Source: Lachnospiraceae bacterium MA2020 (GTDB lineage: Bacteria > Bacillota > Clostridia > Lachnospirales > Lachnospiraceae). From it: 64,000 nucleotides of DNA. Of this stretch, positions 1-8,848 are shown in pieces. The notes beneath the pieces were generated by a model. That model was given only the letters and a program-made list of their open reading frames with translations, had not been told where the DNA came from and searched no databases. The stretch is taken from NCBI GenBank assembly GCA_000746015.1, contig JQKK01000008.1, forward strand, positions 118,923-182,922, read 5' to 3'. The position numbers and the translations under genes were made by a program. Every line of letters starts with the position of its first letter. Positions within the stretch are counted from its first letter, which is position 1.

Positions 1-908
1 GGATCTATGAGCTGCTTTACCTCATCAGGCGTGATGATCTGCTCAAGTCCCATGATATCACGGAAGTTTATAGGCTCTTCACCGGAAGACTCCCTCTTGA
101 TATGCTCTGCAACAGAGAACTCCACAAGGCACTCTTTTGCAATGACCTCTGTGATCTCATCACCTGCGCTCGGTATCATGCCATAAGCTATGATAGCCTC
201 ATCCTGTGTGATACAGATATCACTTGTACCTGCTCCCACGTCAACAAGCGCAATATTGAGCATTCTGTATGATGGCGGTATAGCGAGCTCCATAGCCGCA
301 ATAGGCTCGAGAGTAAGATTAGCTACCCTTAAACCTGCCATTCCTACCGCCTTGTAAAGACCATCTACTACCTCATCCGGCAGGAAAGTTGCGATTATAT
401 CAGCTCCTATCTCCTGCGCCTTGTGGTTTTCAAGGCTGCTCATCTGATACTCATTGAGGAAATAGTGCTCAACCGAATATCCTACACAGTAAAAATGTAA
501 GCGTGAGTTTTTGTCCTTTTCAAACTCAGCATAAGCCTTCTGCACACCCTGCAGCTCAAGTGAATAGATATCCTCACTTGTGACGTCCCTCTCCTCAGTG
601 AACACCTTGTCAACGTGTACATTTACTGTCCTCAGCACACGTCCTGCTGCAGCTATACATACATCGTCAAGCGGTCGCCCAAGCTTTTCCTCAAGTACCT
701 GTGTGACCTCCTTGATCTCCTCTGCAACTCCCTCGATCTTGTGGATCTGGCCATCAAGCATAACACGGTCATTATGCTCTCTTGACTGCATAGCGATAAC
801 ATGGAATTTTTTATTCTTTTCATATCCGACAGTACCAACTATGCTTCTTGTGCCAATATCCAGGCCAAAAACCAATGGCTCTGTAATCTTTTCCTTCTCT
901 TTAACCAT
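1..908 (-). CDS. FtsA-like actin-family ATPase, C-terminus cut by window edge
   Basis: About 302 residues can be read from an ATG at 908 to the window edge with no stop. The actin/Hsp70-fold nucleotide sites are visible: phosphate-1 motif GLDIGTRS near residue 15 and phosphate-2 motif DVGAGTSDI near residue 215, with an SHS2-like FtsA region between them. FtsA tethers FtsZ to the membrane; many Clostridia carry longer FtsA-like paralogues of less certain role, and the C-terminal part needed to decide is missing. The ATG overlaps the coaE stop (ATGGTTAA) by 8 bp, so the two are translationally coupled and this gene is the last visible member of the polA-coaE operon. Family assignment is sound; a true divisome role is inference. 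Confidence 0.8.
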   Translation of the reverse strand, partial: MVKEKEKITEPLVFGLDIGTRSIVGTVGYEKNKKFHVIAMQSREHNDRVMLDGQIHKIEGVAEEIKEVTQVLEEKLGRPLDDVCIAAAGRVLRTVNVHVDKVFTEERDVTSEDIYSLELQGVQKAYAEFEKDKNSRLHFYCVGYSVEHYFLNEYQMSSLENHKAQEIGADIIATFLPDEVVDGLYKAVGMAGLRVANLTLEPIAAMELAIPPSYRMLNIALVDVGAGTSDICITQDEAIIAYGMIPSAGDEITEVIAKECLVEFSVAEHIKRESSGEEPINFRDIMGLEQIITPDEVKQLID

Positions 909-1500
909 GGATAACCTCTTCAATCTGTCTGTAGCTTTCTTCTATAGTCCCCGAATTGTCAATAATATGCGCTGCATATCTTCTAAACATATCATCCGTA
1001 AGCTGATTTGCCATGATACTGTTTATCTTTTCATCAGAATAGCCGCGCGACTCCCTTAATCTCTGTCTCCTCACATCATTTGATGCGTATATATACCACA
1101 ATTCATCACATATCTTATCATAACCCTCTTCGATAAGAAGTGCAGCTTCCAGAAAATAAAAATCATATCGTCCCGAATCTCTTGCTGCCGCCATATCCTC
1201 CAGCACATATTCTTTTACTGCCGGATGAATTATGGAATTTACTGAATTCAAAAGCCCCGGATCATCAAAGATCTTTTCTGCCATCCTTCGTCTGTCGATA
1301 GTCCCGTCTTCACTTAAGATATCGTCATTCAAAAGACTTAAAAGACGCATATAACACGCTTTGCCCGGCTGCATTACAAGGTGACCGACTTCGTCTGCCC
1401 TTACTACTTTTGCCTTGTATTGCCGCGCCAAAAAAGACATTATCTCAGACTTGCCTGCTCCGACTCCTCCGGTAATACCAACTATCTTCAAAGCCCTCAT
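901..1500 (-). CDS. coaE: Dephospho-CoA kinase
   Basis: 199 residues, the usual CoaE length. It catalyses ATP-dependent phosphorylation of dephospho-CoA, the last step of coenzyme A synthesis, in the cytosol. The P-loop GGVGAGKS is at residues 11-18, and the substrate-binding DEVGHLVM stretch follows near residue 36 with the helical lid after it. The gene starts 9 bp after the polA stop and overlaps the next gene by 8 bp. polA-coaE adjacency is common in Firmicutes. I see nothing unusual. Confidence 0.95.
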   Translation of the reverse strand: MRALKIVGITGGVGAGKSEIMSFLARQYKAKVVRADEVGHLVMQPGKACYMRLLSLLNDDILSEDGTIDRRRMAEKIFDDPGLLNSVNSIIHPAVKEYVLEDMAAARDSGRYDFYFLEAALLIEEGYDKICDELWYIYASNDVRRQRLRESRGYSDEKINSIMANQLTDDMFRRYAAHIIDNSGTIEESYRQIEEVIHG

Positions 1501-1509
1501 CTCCTTAAA

Positions 1510-4044
1510 TTAGTGTGCCTCGTCCCAGTTTGCTCCTGCATTTACATCAACTTCAAGCGGTACTGCTATATCTGCTGAAGCCATCATCTCTTCTTTAAGT
1601 ATTGACTTTACCTGACTCTCCTCGCCCGGTGCTGTCTCTATCAGAAGCTCATCATGCACCTGAAGCACTAGTTTTGACCTGAGTCCCTCTTTTTCAAGTC
1701 TTGCCTTAACTTTTATCATTGCGATCTTGATGATATCCGCTGCCGTGCCCTGTATAGGCGCATTCATGGCAACTCTTTCACCAAACGCTCTCTGCATGAA
1801 GTTTGATGACTTGAGCTCTCCCACCGGTCTCTTTCTTGAAAACAGCGTCTCAGCATATCCCTTTTCTTTTGCGCTTTCAACGAGTCCATCCAAAAAGTGC
1901 TTTACGCCCGGGTAAGTTTCAAAATATTTGTCAATGTACTCTGATGCCTCTTTCCTCGATATAGAAAGTCCCTGACTAAGTCCGAAAGAGCTTATACCAT
2001 ACACGATACCAAAGTTGACAGCCTTCGCATTACGTCTAAGCTCAGGTGTCACTTCTGCAAAAGGAACATGGAAAACCTCTGATGCAGTTATCGCATGTAT
2101 ATCCTCTTCCTGTCTGTAAGCATTTATAAGCTTCTCGTCGCCTGACATAGATGCAAGTATCCTAAGCTCTATCTGAGAGTAGTCTGCATCTATGAAACTC
2201 CAGCCTTCACGCGGCACAAATGCACGCCTCAGCTCTCTTCCAAGCTCTGTACGTACCGGTATATTCTGAAGGTTAGGATCTGCTGAGCTTATCCTTCCGG
2301 TAGCAGTGATGGTCTGATTGAAGGTAGAATGTATCCTTCCGGTAGCATCAATAAATGGTGCAAGCCCATCTGCATAAGTTGCCTTAAGTTTCGCAAGGGT
2401 TCTGTACTCAAGGATATCCTGCACAAACGGTACTTCCGGAGCAAGCTTTTCAAGGACATCCGCTGCAGTAGAATAACCCGTCTTTGTCTTCTTTCCGCCC
2501 TTCAGACCCATCTTTTCAAACAAAATCACGCCAAGCTGCTTAGGTGAATTTATGTTAAACTCCTCACCTGCCGCTGCATGTATCTTTGTTTCAAGATCTG
2601 CTATCCTCTCTCCAAGCTCAGCGCTGAACTTATCTAAGATATCTTTGCGTATTGCTATACCTTCTTTTTCCATATCGGCCAGCACGAAGCAAAGCGGCAT
2701 CTCTATATTCTTAAGAAGCGCGAGCATATCCTGCTCCTTAAGTCTCTCGATATATGAAGGGCCGCTCTTTACTGCCTGCAGTGCAATACTTTTTGCATCC
2801 TCTGCCATGCCGTAGTCATTTCGCTGAGGATCGAGCAGATAAAAAGCAAGCTCTATATCTACAAGATTACCTGTATTTTCCAGTCTTACACTCTTAAGTG
2901 TCTCTTTAAGGCCGGACGTAAAAATATCGCCCTTTGCCTCTTTTACAAGATCAGAAAGGTGTGAAGCAAGATACTCGCTCGTAACAAATCCAGCTTTCCC
3001 GATCAGATATGCCTTATCTGGTAAAGCAAATGCAACTGCTTTTACAGAGCCATCCGAAATGTCGACGCCAAAACCGAGAGTCTTTTCATTTTTAAGCGAA
3101 TTAAAAAGATTCTCTACTTCTCCAAGGTCACTTACCTCTTCAAAATTTACAGTATCTTCTTTTACATCTTCTGCTGAGCCACCAAGCCTTTCTATAAGGT
3201 TTTTAAGCTCAAGACCTTTTAGCATCTCAAAAGCTTCATCAGTTCCAAGTGTGGTATATGATGCAGCTTCAAGATCAAAATCTATATCCGACTTTATATT
3301 TATAGTTGCAAGAGTCTGGCTCAGGCGGACAAGATCAAAATTCTGCTCAAGCGACTCTCTTATACTTTTCTTTGTGATATCCTGAATATGCGCTTCAACC
3401 CCGTCAATATCGCCATACTTCACCAAAAGCTCGGTCGCTGTCTTTGGTCCGACCTTAGGACAGCCAGGGATATTGTCTGATGAGTCGCCCATCAGGGCCT
3501 TCAGATCAATTATGCCCTTTGGCTCAACACTGTACTCAGCCTTTACAGCATCAGGTGTAAAGCGCTCCACTGTAGTCTGTCCCTTTGTAGTACGTGGAAG
3601 CAGCAGTGTGATATGCTCCGTTACAAGCTGCAAAAGGTCTCTGTCTCCTGATACAATAACAGCATCCTTGCCGAGTGCCTCAGCCCTTGATGCAACTGTG
3701 CCAAGGATATCATCTGCCTCAAGCCCCGGCTTTGACATCACAGGAACACCCATTTTCCCCAAAAGCTCTTTCACAAGAGGTATCTGTGAACGCAGCTCTT
3801 CAGGCATAGGCTTTCTTGTACCCTTATACTCTGCATAGATCTCATGGCGAAATGTCGGCGCATGCTCATCAAAAGCCACCGCAAAGTACTGTGGTGCCTC
3901 TTCATTTAAAATTTTAAGTATTATGTTGAAAAAACCATAGATAGCACCGGTATGTACTCCGGATGAATTTGTAAGATCCGGAACGCCATAAAAGGCCCTG
4001 TTCATCATACTGTGCCCGTCGATCAGAAGCAGCTTATCACTCAT
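1510..4044 (-). CDS. polA: DNA polymerase I
   Basis: 844 residues. The N-terminal 5'-3' exonuclease (about 1-290) has VSGDRDLLQL and the helix-3-turn/metal motif GDSSDNIPG. The central 3'-5' exonuclease-like domain (about 300-460) lacks the first DxE pair: the equivalent strand reads GFGVDISDG, so proofreading is probably lost, as in many Gram-positive Pol I enzymes. The polymerase domain has motif A DYSQIELRILA, motif B RNAKAVNFGIVYG and motif C QVHDELL. It fills gaps and removes RNA primers in Okazaki-fragment and repair synthesis. It follows the small zinc-finger membrane gene by 26 bp and precedes coaE by 9 bp. Confidence 0.97.
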   Translation of the reverse strand: MSDKLLLIDGHSMMNRAFYGVPDLTNSSGVHTGAIYGFFNIILKILNEEAPQYFAVAFDEHAPTFRHEIYAEYKGTRKPMPEELRSQIPLVKELLGKMGVPVMSKPGLEADDILGTVASRAEALGKDAVIVSGDRDLLQLVTEHITLLLPRTTKGQTTVERFTPDAVKAEYSVEPKGIIDLKALMGDSSDNIPGCPKVGPKTATELLVKYGDIDGVEAHIQDITKKSIRESLEQNFDLVRLSQTLATINIKSDIDFDLEAASYTTLGTDEAFEMLKGLELKNLIERLGGSAEDVKEDTVNFEEVSDLGEVENLFNSLKNEKTLGFGVDISDGSVKAVAFALPDKAYLIGKAGFVTSEYLASHLSDLVKEAKGDIFTSGLKETLKSVRLENTGNLVDIELAFYLLDPQRNDYGMAEDAKSIALQAVKSGPSYIERLKEQDMLALLKNIEMPLCFVLADMEKEGIAIRKDILDKFSAELGERIADLETKIHAAAGEEFNINSPKQLGVILFEKMGLKGGKKTKTGYSTAADVLEKLAPEVPFVQDILEYRTLAKLKATYADGLAPFIDATGRIHSTFNQTITATGRISSADPNLQNIPVRTELGRELRRAFVPREGWSFIDADYSQIELRILASMSGDEKLINAYRQEEDIHAITASEVFHVPFAEVTPELRRNAKAVNFGIVYGISSFGLSQGLSISRKEASEYIDKYFETYPGVKHFLDGLVESAKEKGYAETLFSRKRPVGELKSSNFMQRAFGERVAMNAPIQGTAADIIKIAMIKVKARLEKEGLRSKLVLQVHDELLIETAPGEESQVKSILKEEMMASADIAVPLEVDVNAGANWDEAH

Positions 4045-4070
4045 TTCCCGTATTTCCTTAATTAACTAAT

Positions 4071-4406
4071 TTATGATAGAAAAAATATAATAACGTTAAC
4101 CAGCGTCAGAAGTACAGCCAGTCCCTCAAGCAGGAAAACTCCGGCCTGCATCCTTTCAGCCCACAGAACTCTCTGCGAAGTCAACCAGATCCTGTCATCA
4201 AGCTCCTTCTTCATATCTAAAGTCTCTCCGTCCTCCAACCGTCTGAGACCTTCCATCAGAAGAAATCTTATCTCCAGCTCATCATAGCAGTCATGACAGG
4301 TCTTGATGTGTCCAAGCAGCAGCTTCATCTCATCAACGCTAAGTTTGCCTTCCAAATAAGGCTGTAAAAGATTTTCCACATCCTTACATGTAATATTTTT
4401 TTTCAT
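4071..4406 (-). CDS. Small zf-HC2-like membrane protein (anti-sigma-like)
   Basis: I place the start at the ATG at 4406 (MKKNITCKDVENLL, 111 residues); longer in-frame starts reach 4469 but lack better support. An N-terminal zinc-finger-like segment contains Cys7 and an HIKTCHDC cluster near residues 33-40, resembling the zf-HC2 fold of cytosolic anti-sigma regions. It ends in one hydrophobic segment of about 20 residues (LLEGLAVLLTLVNVIIFFL), so it is probably anchored with the finger inside the cell. No sigma-factor gene is adjacent, so an anti-sigma role is only suggested by the fold. It lies between the shikimate-kinase-like gene and polA in one operon. Confidence 0.65.
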   Translation of the reverse strand: MKKNITCKDVENLLQPYLEGKLSVDEMKLLLGHIKTCHDCYDELEIRFLLMEGLRRLEDGETLDMKKELDDRIWLTSQRVLWAERMQAGVFLLEGLAVLLTLVNVIIFFLS

Positions 4407-4496
4407 TACTCTATATTTTACCATAAATATAGGCAAAAAGATACCAATGGATTGCTCCGTGCTACGCATTTACACAATCCTGTCAAAAATCTATAT

Positions 4497-5003
4497 TTAT
4501 GACATCTCCTGCCACTTTGCAGCCACATCTATCACTATCTGCTCTACATTCTTTCCCTGCTCATCGATGGTGGCATCCGCATACTTCTCATAAAGAACTA
4601 CTCTTTCATCATACAGATCCTTTAATGTCTGACCTTCCCTTACGACTACACCACGTTCTTTGATGTTTCCAAGGCGCTCCGAGAGCTCTTCAAAAGCAAC
4701 TTTCAGGTAAAAGATTATTCCATCTTTCCCAAGATGCTCCATTTCTTCTTTTCCATATACAGCACTTCCGCCGGTTGCTATTACAGCATTTTCAGCTTCG
4801 ATCTGTGAATTTATTTCGTTCTCCGTCTGTATGAAGCCATCAACACCCTTATCTGCAATTATCTCGCTCAGAAGCTTGCCTGTCTTTTTCTGTATTACAA
4901 GATCAGCATCGATAAAGTCCATTCCAAGAACCTTGGCAAGTATTACTCCAACGGTACTTTTTCCAGATGCCGGCATTCCTATCAAAACTATATTCTTCTT
5001 CAT
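4497..5003 (-). CDS. Shikimate kinase-like P-loop kinase
   Basis: 168 residues with the shikimate-kinase layout: P-loop GMPASGKST at 9-17, a DADLVIQKKTG substrate motif near 33, and an ATGGSAVY loop near 75 in place of the canonical GGG (CGGGxP). The lid arginine region (NIKERGVVV) is also off-consensus. A second, more canonical shikimate kinase lies at 8184-8711 next to aroD, so this copy may phosphorylate another small molecule or be a redundant isozyme. Its start is 1 bp from the stop of the upstream helicase gene, so it is cotranscribed in a DNA-metabolism operon and not with aromatic genes. Fold confident, substrate unknown. Confidence 0.75.
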   Translation of the reverse strand: MKKNIVLIGMPASGKSTVGVILAKVLGMDFIDADLVIQKKTGKLLSEIIADKGVDGFIQTENEINSQIEAENAVIATGGSAVYGKEEMEHLGKDGIIFYLKVAFEELSERLGNIKERGVVVREGQTLKDLYDERVVLYEKYADATIDEQGKNVEQIVIDVAAKWQEMS

Positions 5004-5004
5004 G

Positions 5005-7416
5005 TTATCTTCCTTCCCAGAATTTATTCACACTAGCATATACATTGTCAGTAGTTACTCTTTTTATAGAATCCCATTCTCTTGGAAAAAGCTTATGGTA
5101 TCTCATTTCATTAAACCTTTCATCCAAAAGCATCACGATCCCTATATCTTCTTCTGTCCGGATAACTCTCCCTGCGGCCTGCAGAACCTTATTCATCCCA
5201 GGATATCTGTATGCATAATCAAAGCCATCCTGACCCTTTTCATCAAAGTATTTTTTTAATATCTCTCTTTCATGGCACACAAGCGGAAGCCCTGTTCCGA
5301 CTATGACAGCTCCTATAAGGCTGTCATTTTTCAAGTCTATACCCTCTGAAAAAATGCCGCCTAAAACGCAAAATCCAACAAGCGTTTTATCCGGAATTAT
5401 TTCAAACTCCATCTTTATGAGCGAACTCGCTTCTTCTTCAGAAACTGCCGTATTGGCAGACAGGAAATGACCTAAGAAGTCCTCTCTTTCCTCTTCATTC
5501 ATGCGCGAATCCTGCATGATACACTCTATTTCATCAAGGGCAAAATTAGACTGATAAAGATCCCACACTTCACTCATAAAAGAGTAACTTGGGAAAAATA
5601 CCATATAATTGCCTCTTTTTGCAGAAACAGCCTTATAAATATAAGATGCAATGTTATAGTACTCACTTTTTGTACGCCGTGTGTACTTTGAGCTCACATC
5701 CGTCGCCACAAATACTCCGCGTTTTGACGGATCAAAGGTTGACGGTGCGTAAACTGTGTAATCAGACCTGTCTCCTGACAAAAGATCTATATAATACTGT
5801 ACCGGAAGCAAGGTTGCCGAAAAGAAGACAGCGCTGCGCCCCATATCAAGACACTCACGCAGGTTCTTGCTTGGATCCACGCAAAACAGCTTTACCTTGA
5901 ATGTATCATCTTCTAAAAGCTCTGTATAATTCACATAGTGCTCGTCAAAACGCTCCGCCATGTTCAAAAAGCTTCTGATCTGAAAGTAAAACTCCAAAAG
6001 CTCGTCATCTATAGAGATCCTCTGCTTATTCCACTCTTCAAACATATCAGAATAAAGCGAAGCTGCACGCCTCAGCGTTTCAAAAAAACCATCCAGATTC
6101 ACATTTACATTAAACTCTCCTCCGGACTTCTTTAATTCTAAAAGCTTTGTACTGCACCTGCTCATTGCCGAAGCCACACGTGGTTCTTTTTCTTTCAGAA
6201 TTCTTTTGATCTTAAGGAAATCCTCTTTTATAAGCTCTGCACTGTACATTTCTCTCGCACGCTCTACGAGATTGTGTGACTCATCTATCAGAAATACATA
6301 ATTATGCTTAACTCCGTCGCTGAAAAACCTTTTCAGACTGACATCCGGATCGAAGCAGTAATTATAATCACACACTACAGCATCTGCAAAATTGGAAAGG
6401 TCCAAAGCAAATTCAAACGGGCAGACACATCTTTCACGTGCAAAATCCATTATCGAAGAACGTGTACATGAATCTTCTTTATTAAGCATTTCAAAAAGAG
6501 CATCATTCACCCTGTCAAAATGTCCCTTTGCATAGGGACATGACTCAGGATTGCATGCCACTTCATCAAGGAGGCACATTTTCTCGCGGGCAACTATATT
6601 TACTGCCTTCATAACAAGGCCACTCTCCCGCAGGAGCTCAAAAGTATCAACCGCGACAGATGCCGTTATCGTCTTGGCTGTGAGATAAAAGATCTTCTCC
6701 GTAAGTCCCTCTCCCATTGCCTTAATCGTAGGAAATAGCACAGCAAGTGTCTTGCCGACACCCGTAGGAGCCTCTAAAAAAAGTCTTCGCGAATGATAGA
6801 TCGTGCGATACACTCCGGCAGCCAGCTCCTTTTGACCATCGCGATACTGGTATGGAAACTCAAGCGTCTTTATGCTCTGATCACGCTTTCGTGCCCACTC
6901 TATACTAAACTGTGCCCACTTGGCATACTCATCCAGAAGCTCGCCAAACCACTTTGCCAGCTCGCCTGCAGTATAAGAATAGTGAAAATACTTGAGTTCT
7001 TCTGTATCCAGATTGCAGTATGTCATACGCACATTTACTGTTTCAAGCTGATTTTGCACTGCATATATAGCCGCGTAGACCTTTGCTTGAGCAAGATGAA
7101 CACCTACCGGCTCTTCGAGATATTTTAGGTTTTGATACACCCCCTTGATCTCGTCGATCGTTACGCCGCTGCCATCCTCTATGATGCCATCAGCTCTTCC
7201 CTCGATCAGAAGCTCAAAATCATCAAACGATATCTTATGGGCAAGCATTACTTCAGCACGATAGTCCGGACCCATGCGGCGCTGTATCATTTTATGGATA
7301 CGGCTTCCTTCAAGCATCGCATTTTCCGGAGATGTTCGCTTCTTTCGGTTTATATCACCACTTCTGAGGATAAACTCCACCAGTGAGCGGACAGAGATTT
7401 CTATCAATTCTTTCAT
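5005..7416 (-). CDS. PD-(D/E)XK nuclease fused to XPD/DinG-like Fe-S helicase
   Basis: About 803 residues from the ATG at 7416 (MKELIEISVRSLVEFIL); a start at 7452 is possible but lacks a better ribosome site. Residues about 30-150 carry a Cas4/AddB-like nuclease core: GSRIHKMIQ, EGRADGII, IDEIKG (the E-x-K) and HLAQAKVYAAIYA. Next comes an SF2 helicase with Walker A EAPTGVGKT, a DEAH-type box LIDESHN, and between them the cysteines of an XPD-type 4Fe-4S cluster (MCLLDEVAC, ESCPYA, RCVCPF). The C-terminal lobe has QAAGRVIRTEED. The family unwinds DNA 5'-3' in repair; the nuclease module suggests cleavage of flaps or ends. The role is inferred from the domains. It is the first gene of the operon running to ftsA-like. 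Confidence 0.88.
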   Translation of the reverse strand: MKELIEISVRSLVEFILRSGDINRKKRTSPENAMLEGSRIHKMIQRRMGPDYRAEVMLAHKISFDDFELLIEGRADGIIEDGSGVTIDEIKGVYQNLKYLEEPVGVHLAQAKVYAAIYAVQNQLETVNVRMTYCNLDTEELKYFHYSYTAGELAKWFGELLDEYAKWAQFSIEWARKRDQSIKTLEFPYQYRDGQKELAAGVYRTIYHSRRLFLEAPTGVGKTLAVLFPTIKAMGEGLTEKIFYLTAKTITASVAVDTFELLRESGLVMKAVNIVAREKMCLLDEVACNPESCPYAKGHFDRVNDALFEMLNKEDSCTRSSIMDFARERCVCPFEFALDLSNFADAVVCDYNYCFDPDVSLKRFFSDGVKHNYVFLIDESHNLVERAREMYSAELIKEDFLKIKRILKEKEPRVASAMSRCSTKLLELKKSGGEFNVNVNLDGFFETLRRAASLYSDMFEEWNKQRISIDDELLEFYFQIRSFLNMAERFDEHYVNYTELLEDDTFKVKLFCVDPSKNLRECLDMGRSAVFFSATLLPVQYYIDLLSGDRSDYTVYAPSTFDPSKRGVFVATDVSSKYTRRTKSEYYNIASYIYKAVSAKRGNYMVFFPSYSFMSEVWDLYQSNFALDEIECIMQDSRMNEEEREDFLGHFLSANTAVSEEEASSLIKMEFEIIPDKTLVGFCVLGGIFSEGIDLKNDSLIGAVIVGTGLPLVCHEREILKKYFDEKGQDGFDYAYRYPGMNKVLQAAGRVIRTEEDIGIVMLLDERFNEMRYHKLFPREWDSIKRVTTDNVYASVNKFWEGR

Positions 7417-7457
7417 GGGATTAATTATATGACTATTAGATAAAATGGTCAAAAGAG

Positions 7458-7505
7458 AAAATCCAGATAAGCATGGCAGGGGGAATCTGCTACTTATCTG
7501 GATTT
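7458..7505 (-). terminator. Rho-independent terminator of the HPr-like gene
   Basis: Inverted repeat AAATCCAGATAAG / CTTATCTGGATTT with an inner GCAG/CTGC pairing. On the minus strand it is followed by TTTTCTCTTTTG. It lies 30 bp after the HPr-like stop and just before the helicase start. Confidence 0.8.
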
Positions 7506-7535
7506 ACATAGGAAATTGTTTTGTCCATTAACAAC

Positions 7536-7760
7536 TTACGCTACTGCCAAACGATCGATCATCTGCTCGAATACCTGATCATAGCCCTGATACTGAACTG
7601 TAAGTGTCTTTGTAAAATCAAGACCTAAAACACCAAGCATTGACTTTGCATCAATGATAACTCTGTTATAGAAAACATCGATATCAAAATCGCATTTGGA
7701 ACTAATTGAAACAAACTCTTTAGCAAGCTGAGGAGTTAACTTAATGTGACGTTTACGCAT
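7536..7760 (-). CDS. HPr-like protein lacking the phosphoryl-accepting histidine
   Basis: 74 residues from the ATG at 7760, preceded by AAGGTG; a GTG three codons earlier is possible. It aligns with HPr/Crh over its whole length, but the active-site loop (usually GLHARPA) reads KLTPQLA, so His15 is a Thr and Arg17 a Gln. The regulatory serine region is kept (DAKSMLGVLGL; compare KSIMGVMSL in HPr). By the family logic it cannot carry PEP-derived phosphate on His but could still be a substrate of HPr kinase, as Crh is. It has its own promoter (7883-7910) and terminator. The fold is well supported; any catabolite-control role is inference. Confidence 0.75.
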   Translation of the reverse strand: MRKRHIKLTPQLAKEFVSISSKCDFDIDVFYNRVIIDAKSMLGVLGLDFTKTLTVQYQGYDQVFEQMIDRLAVA

Positions 7761-7882
7761 AACATGCACCTTCTTCCATGAAAACTAAAAAACGCCCTTC
7801 AAAAATTCCCTTTATTCTATTCCCTTTGGACGAAACTGTACACAGTACTTTTTTCTGTACAATCCGTTTCCTATTGAAGACT

Positions 7883-7910
7883 ATTTTACCATACTCTGAT
7901 TTCAAGTCAA
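7883..7910 (-). promoter_or_regulatory. Promoter of the HPr-like gene
   Basis: On the minus strand, TTGACT (7905-7910) and TAAAAT (7883-7888) are separated by 16 bp, with a TG extended -10. It predicts a leader of about 115 nt before the ATG at 7760; a short repeat of GTACAGAA/GTACTGTGTACAG lies in that leader. Confidence 0.75.
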
Positions 7911-8183
7911 TGTGTAAATTTTTGAGCAAAAGCTCGTTTTCACACGATATTCTATATATTTATGAATCGTATGCAATAGAGGACAATTTCGCTTGTGTGT
8001 TTTCAACAAAAACCCCATGTCATTCGGTTGATATATATCAGCTAAATCACCAATTGTCTTAATAATAATACAATTTTTGATTCTTTAAATTTTGGTTATT
8101 TTGTCACCAAAAAAATACGTAAAACGTTTTCGAGGTGTACAGTATGCAAAGAACTTGTATAAAACCGAAATGTTTACAATTCA
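7911..8183. other. AT-rich intergenic stretch, no gene seen
   Basis: This space lies between the HPr-like promoter and the aroK stop codon. Open frames on the plus strand here have no ribosome site and look non-coding. I see no clear terminator for aroK and no recognisable RNA. Confidence 0.5.
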
Positions 8184-8711
8184 TCACATATTCCTCAGAG
8201 TGTCCATTATTTCTTCGCAGATTTCCCTTTCTGAGCGGTCATCCGTCGATATTATCAAATCAGCTGCTGCCTTGTATTTATCGCGTCTTTTAGCCATAAG
8301 CTCACTTATAAAATCAACATTTTTGTTATTTTCAAGCAGTGGTCTGTCATGATTATTCTTAACTCTGTCTAAAATTGTCTCAGGTTTCGCAGTAAGTAAT
8401 ACAACTTTTCCATTTTTTTTCATTTCAGCAACGTTACATTCTCTCAGCGGAGTTCCTCCTCCACATGATATAACGACATTTTTTCTATCCTGCAGCTCTA
8501 CAAGAAGTGCTGTTTCAAGATTTCTGAAATACTCCTCGCCGTGTTTTTCAAATATATCTGATATGCTCATGCCCTCGCGCTCTGCGATCACCTGGTCCAT
8601 ATCGACAGTTTCCATACCATAGTTCCTGCATAGGCACGATGCTACAGTTGATTTTCCTGAGCCCATGAATCCGATCAGTACAATATTATAATTAAGAAGC
8701 TTCTGCTCCAT
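8184..8711 (-). CDS. aroK: Shikimate kinase
   Basis: 175 residues, normal size. It phosphorylates shikimate at the 3-hydroxyl with ATP in chorismate synthesis. The P-loop GFMGSGKST is at residues 14-22, the DMDQVIAEREG substrate/Mg motif at about 37, the FRNLE arginine motif at about 61, the CGGGTPLR Walker-B-like loop at about 83, and the lid carries DRPLL. The ribosome site AAAAGGAGAG precedes the ATG. It is divergent from aroD (8849), so the two aromatic-pathway genes share a 137-bp promoter region. This is the canonical copy; compare the off-consensus paralogue at 4497-5003. Confidence 0.93.
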   Translation of the reverse strand: MEQKLLNYNIVLIGFMGSGKSTVASCLCRNYGMETVDMDQVIAEREGMSISDIFEKHGEEYFRNLETALLVELQDRKNVVISCGGGTPLRECNVAEMKKNGKVVLLTAKPETILDRVKNNHDRPLLENNKNVDFISELMAKRRDKYKAAADLIISTDDRSEREICEEIMDTLRNM

Positions 8712-8808
8712 CGTTTTTTCTCTCCTTTTAGCACTTTAAATAGATAAATTTTTTTAATTCTACAACAAATTGGTGCCTATGTACAGTTATATAGAAAAGA
8801 ATTTATGA

Positions 8809-8814
8809 TATAAT
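8809..8814 (+). promoter_or_regulatory. Probable -10 element of aroD
   Basis: TATAAT with an upstream TG-rich context (TATGATATAAT), 35 bp before the aroD start. No good -35 hexamer is seen at the usual distance. A ribosome site AAAGGTGAAGG follows at about 8831. Confidence 0.55.
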
Positions 8815-8848
8815 TGCCCTAAAAAACAGAAAAGGTGAAGGTTTAACG

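Noticed and set aside
580..1059. Plus-strand open frame across the FtsA-like and coaE genes
   Set aside because: It is antisense to two well-supported genes with conserved motifs.
7778..8352. Open frames on the plus strand between the HPr-like gene and aroK
   Set aside because: No ribosome sites, and one runs through the aroK coding region; the composition is intergenic.
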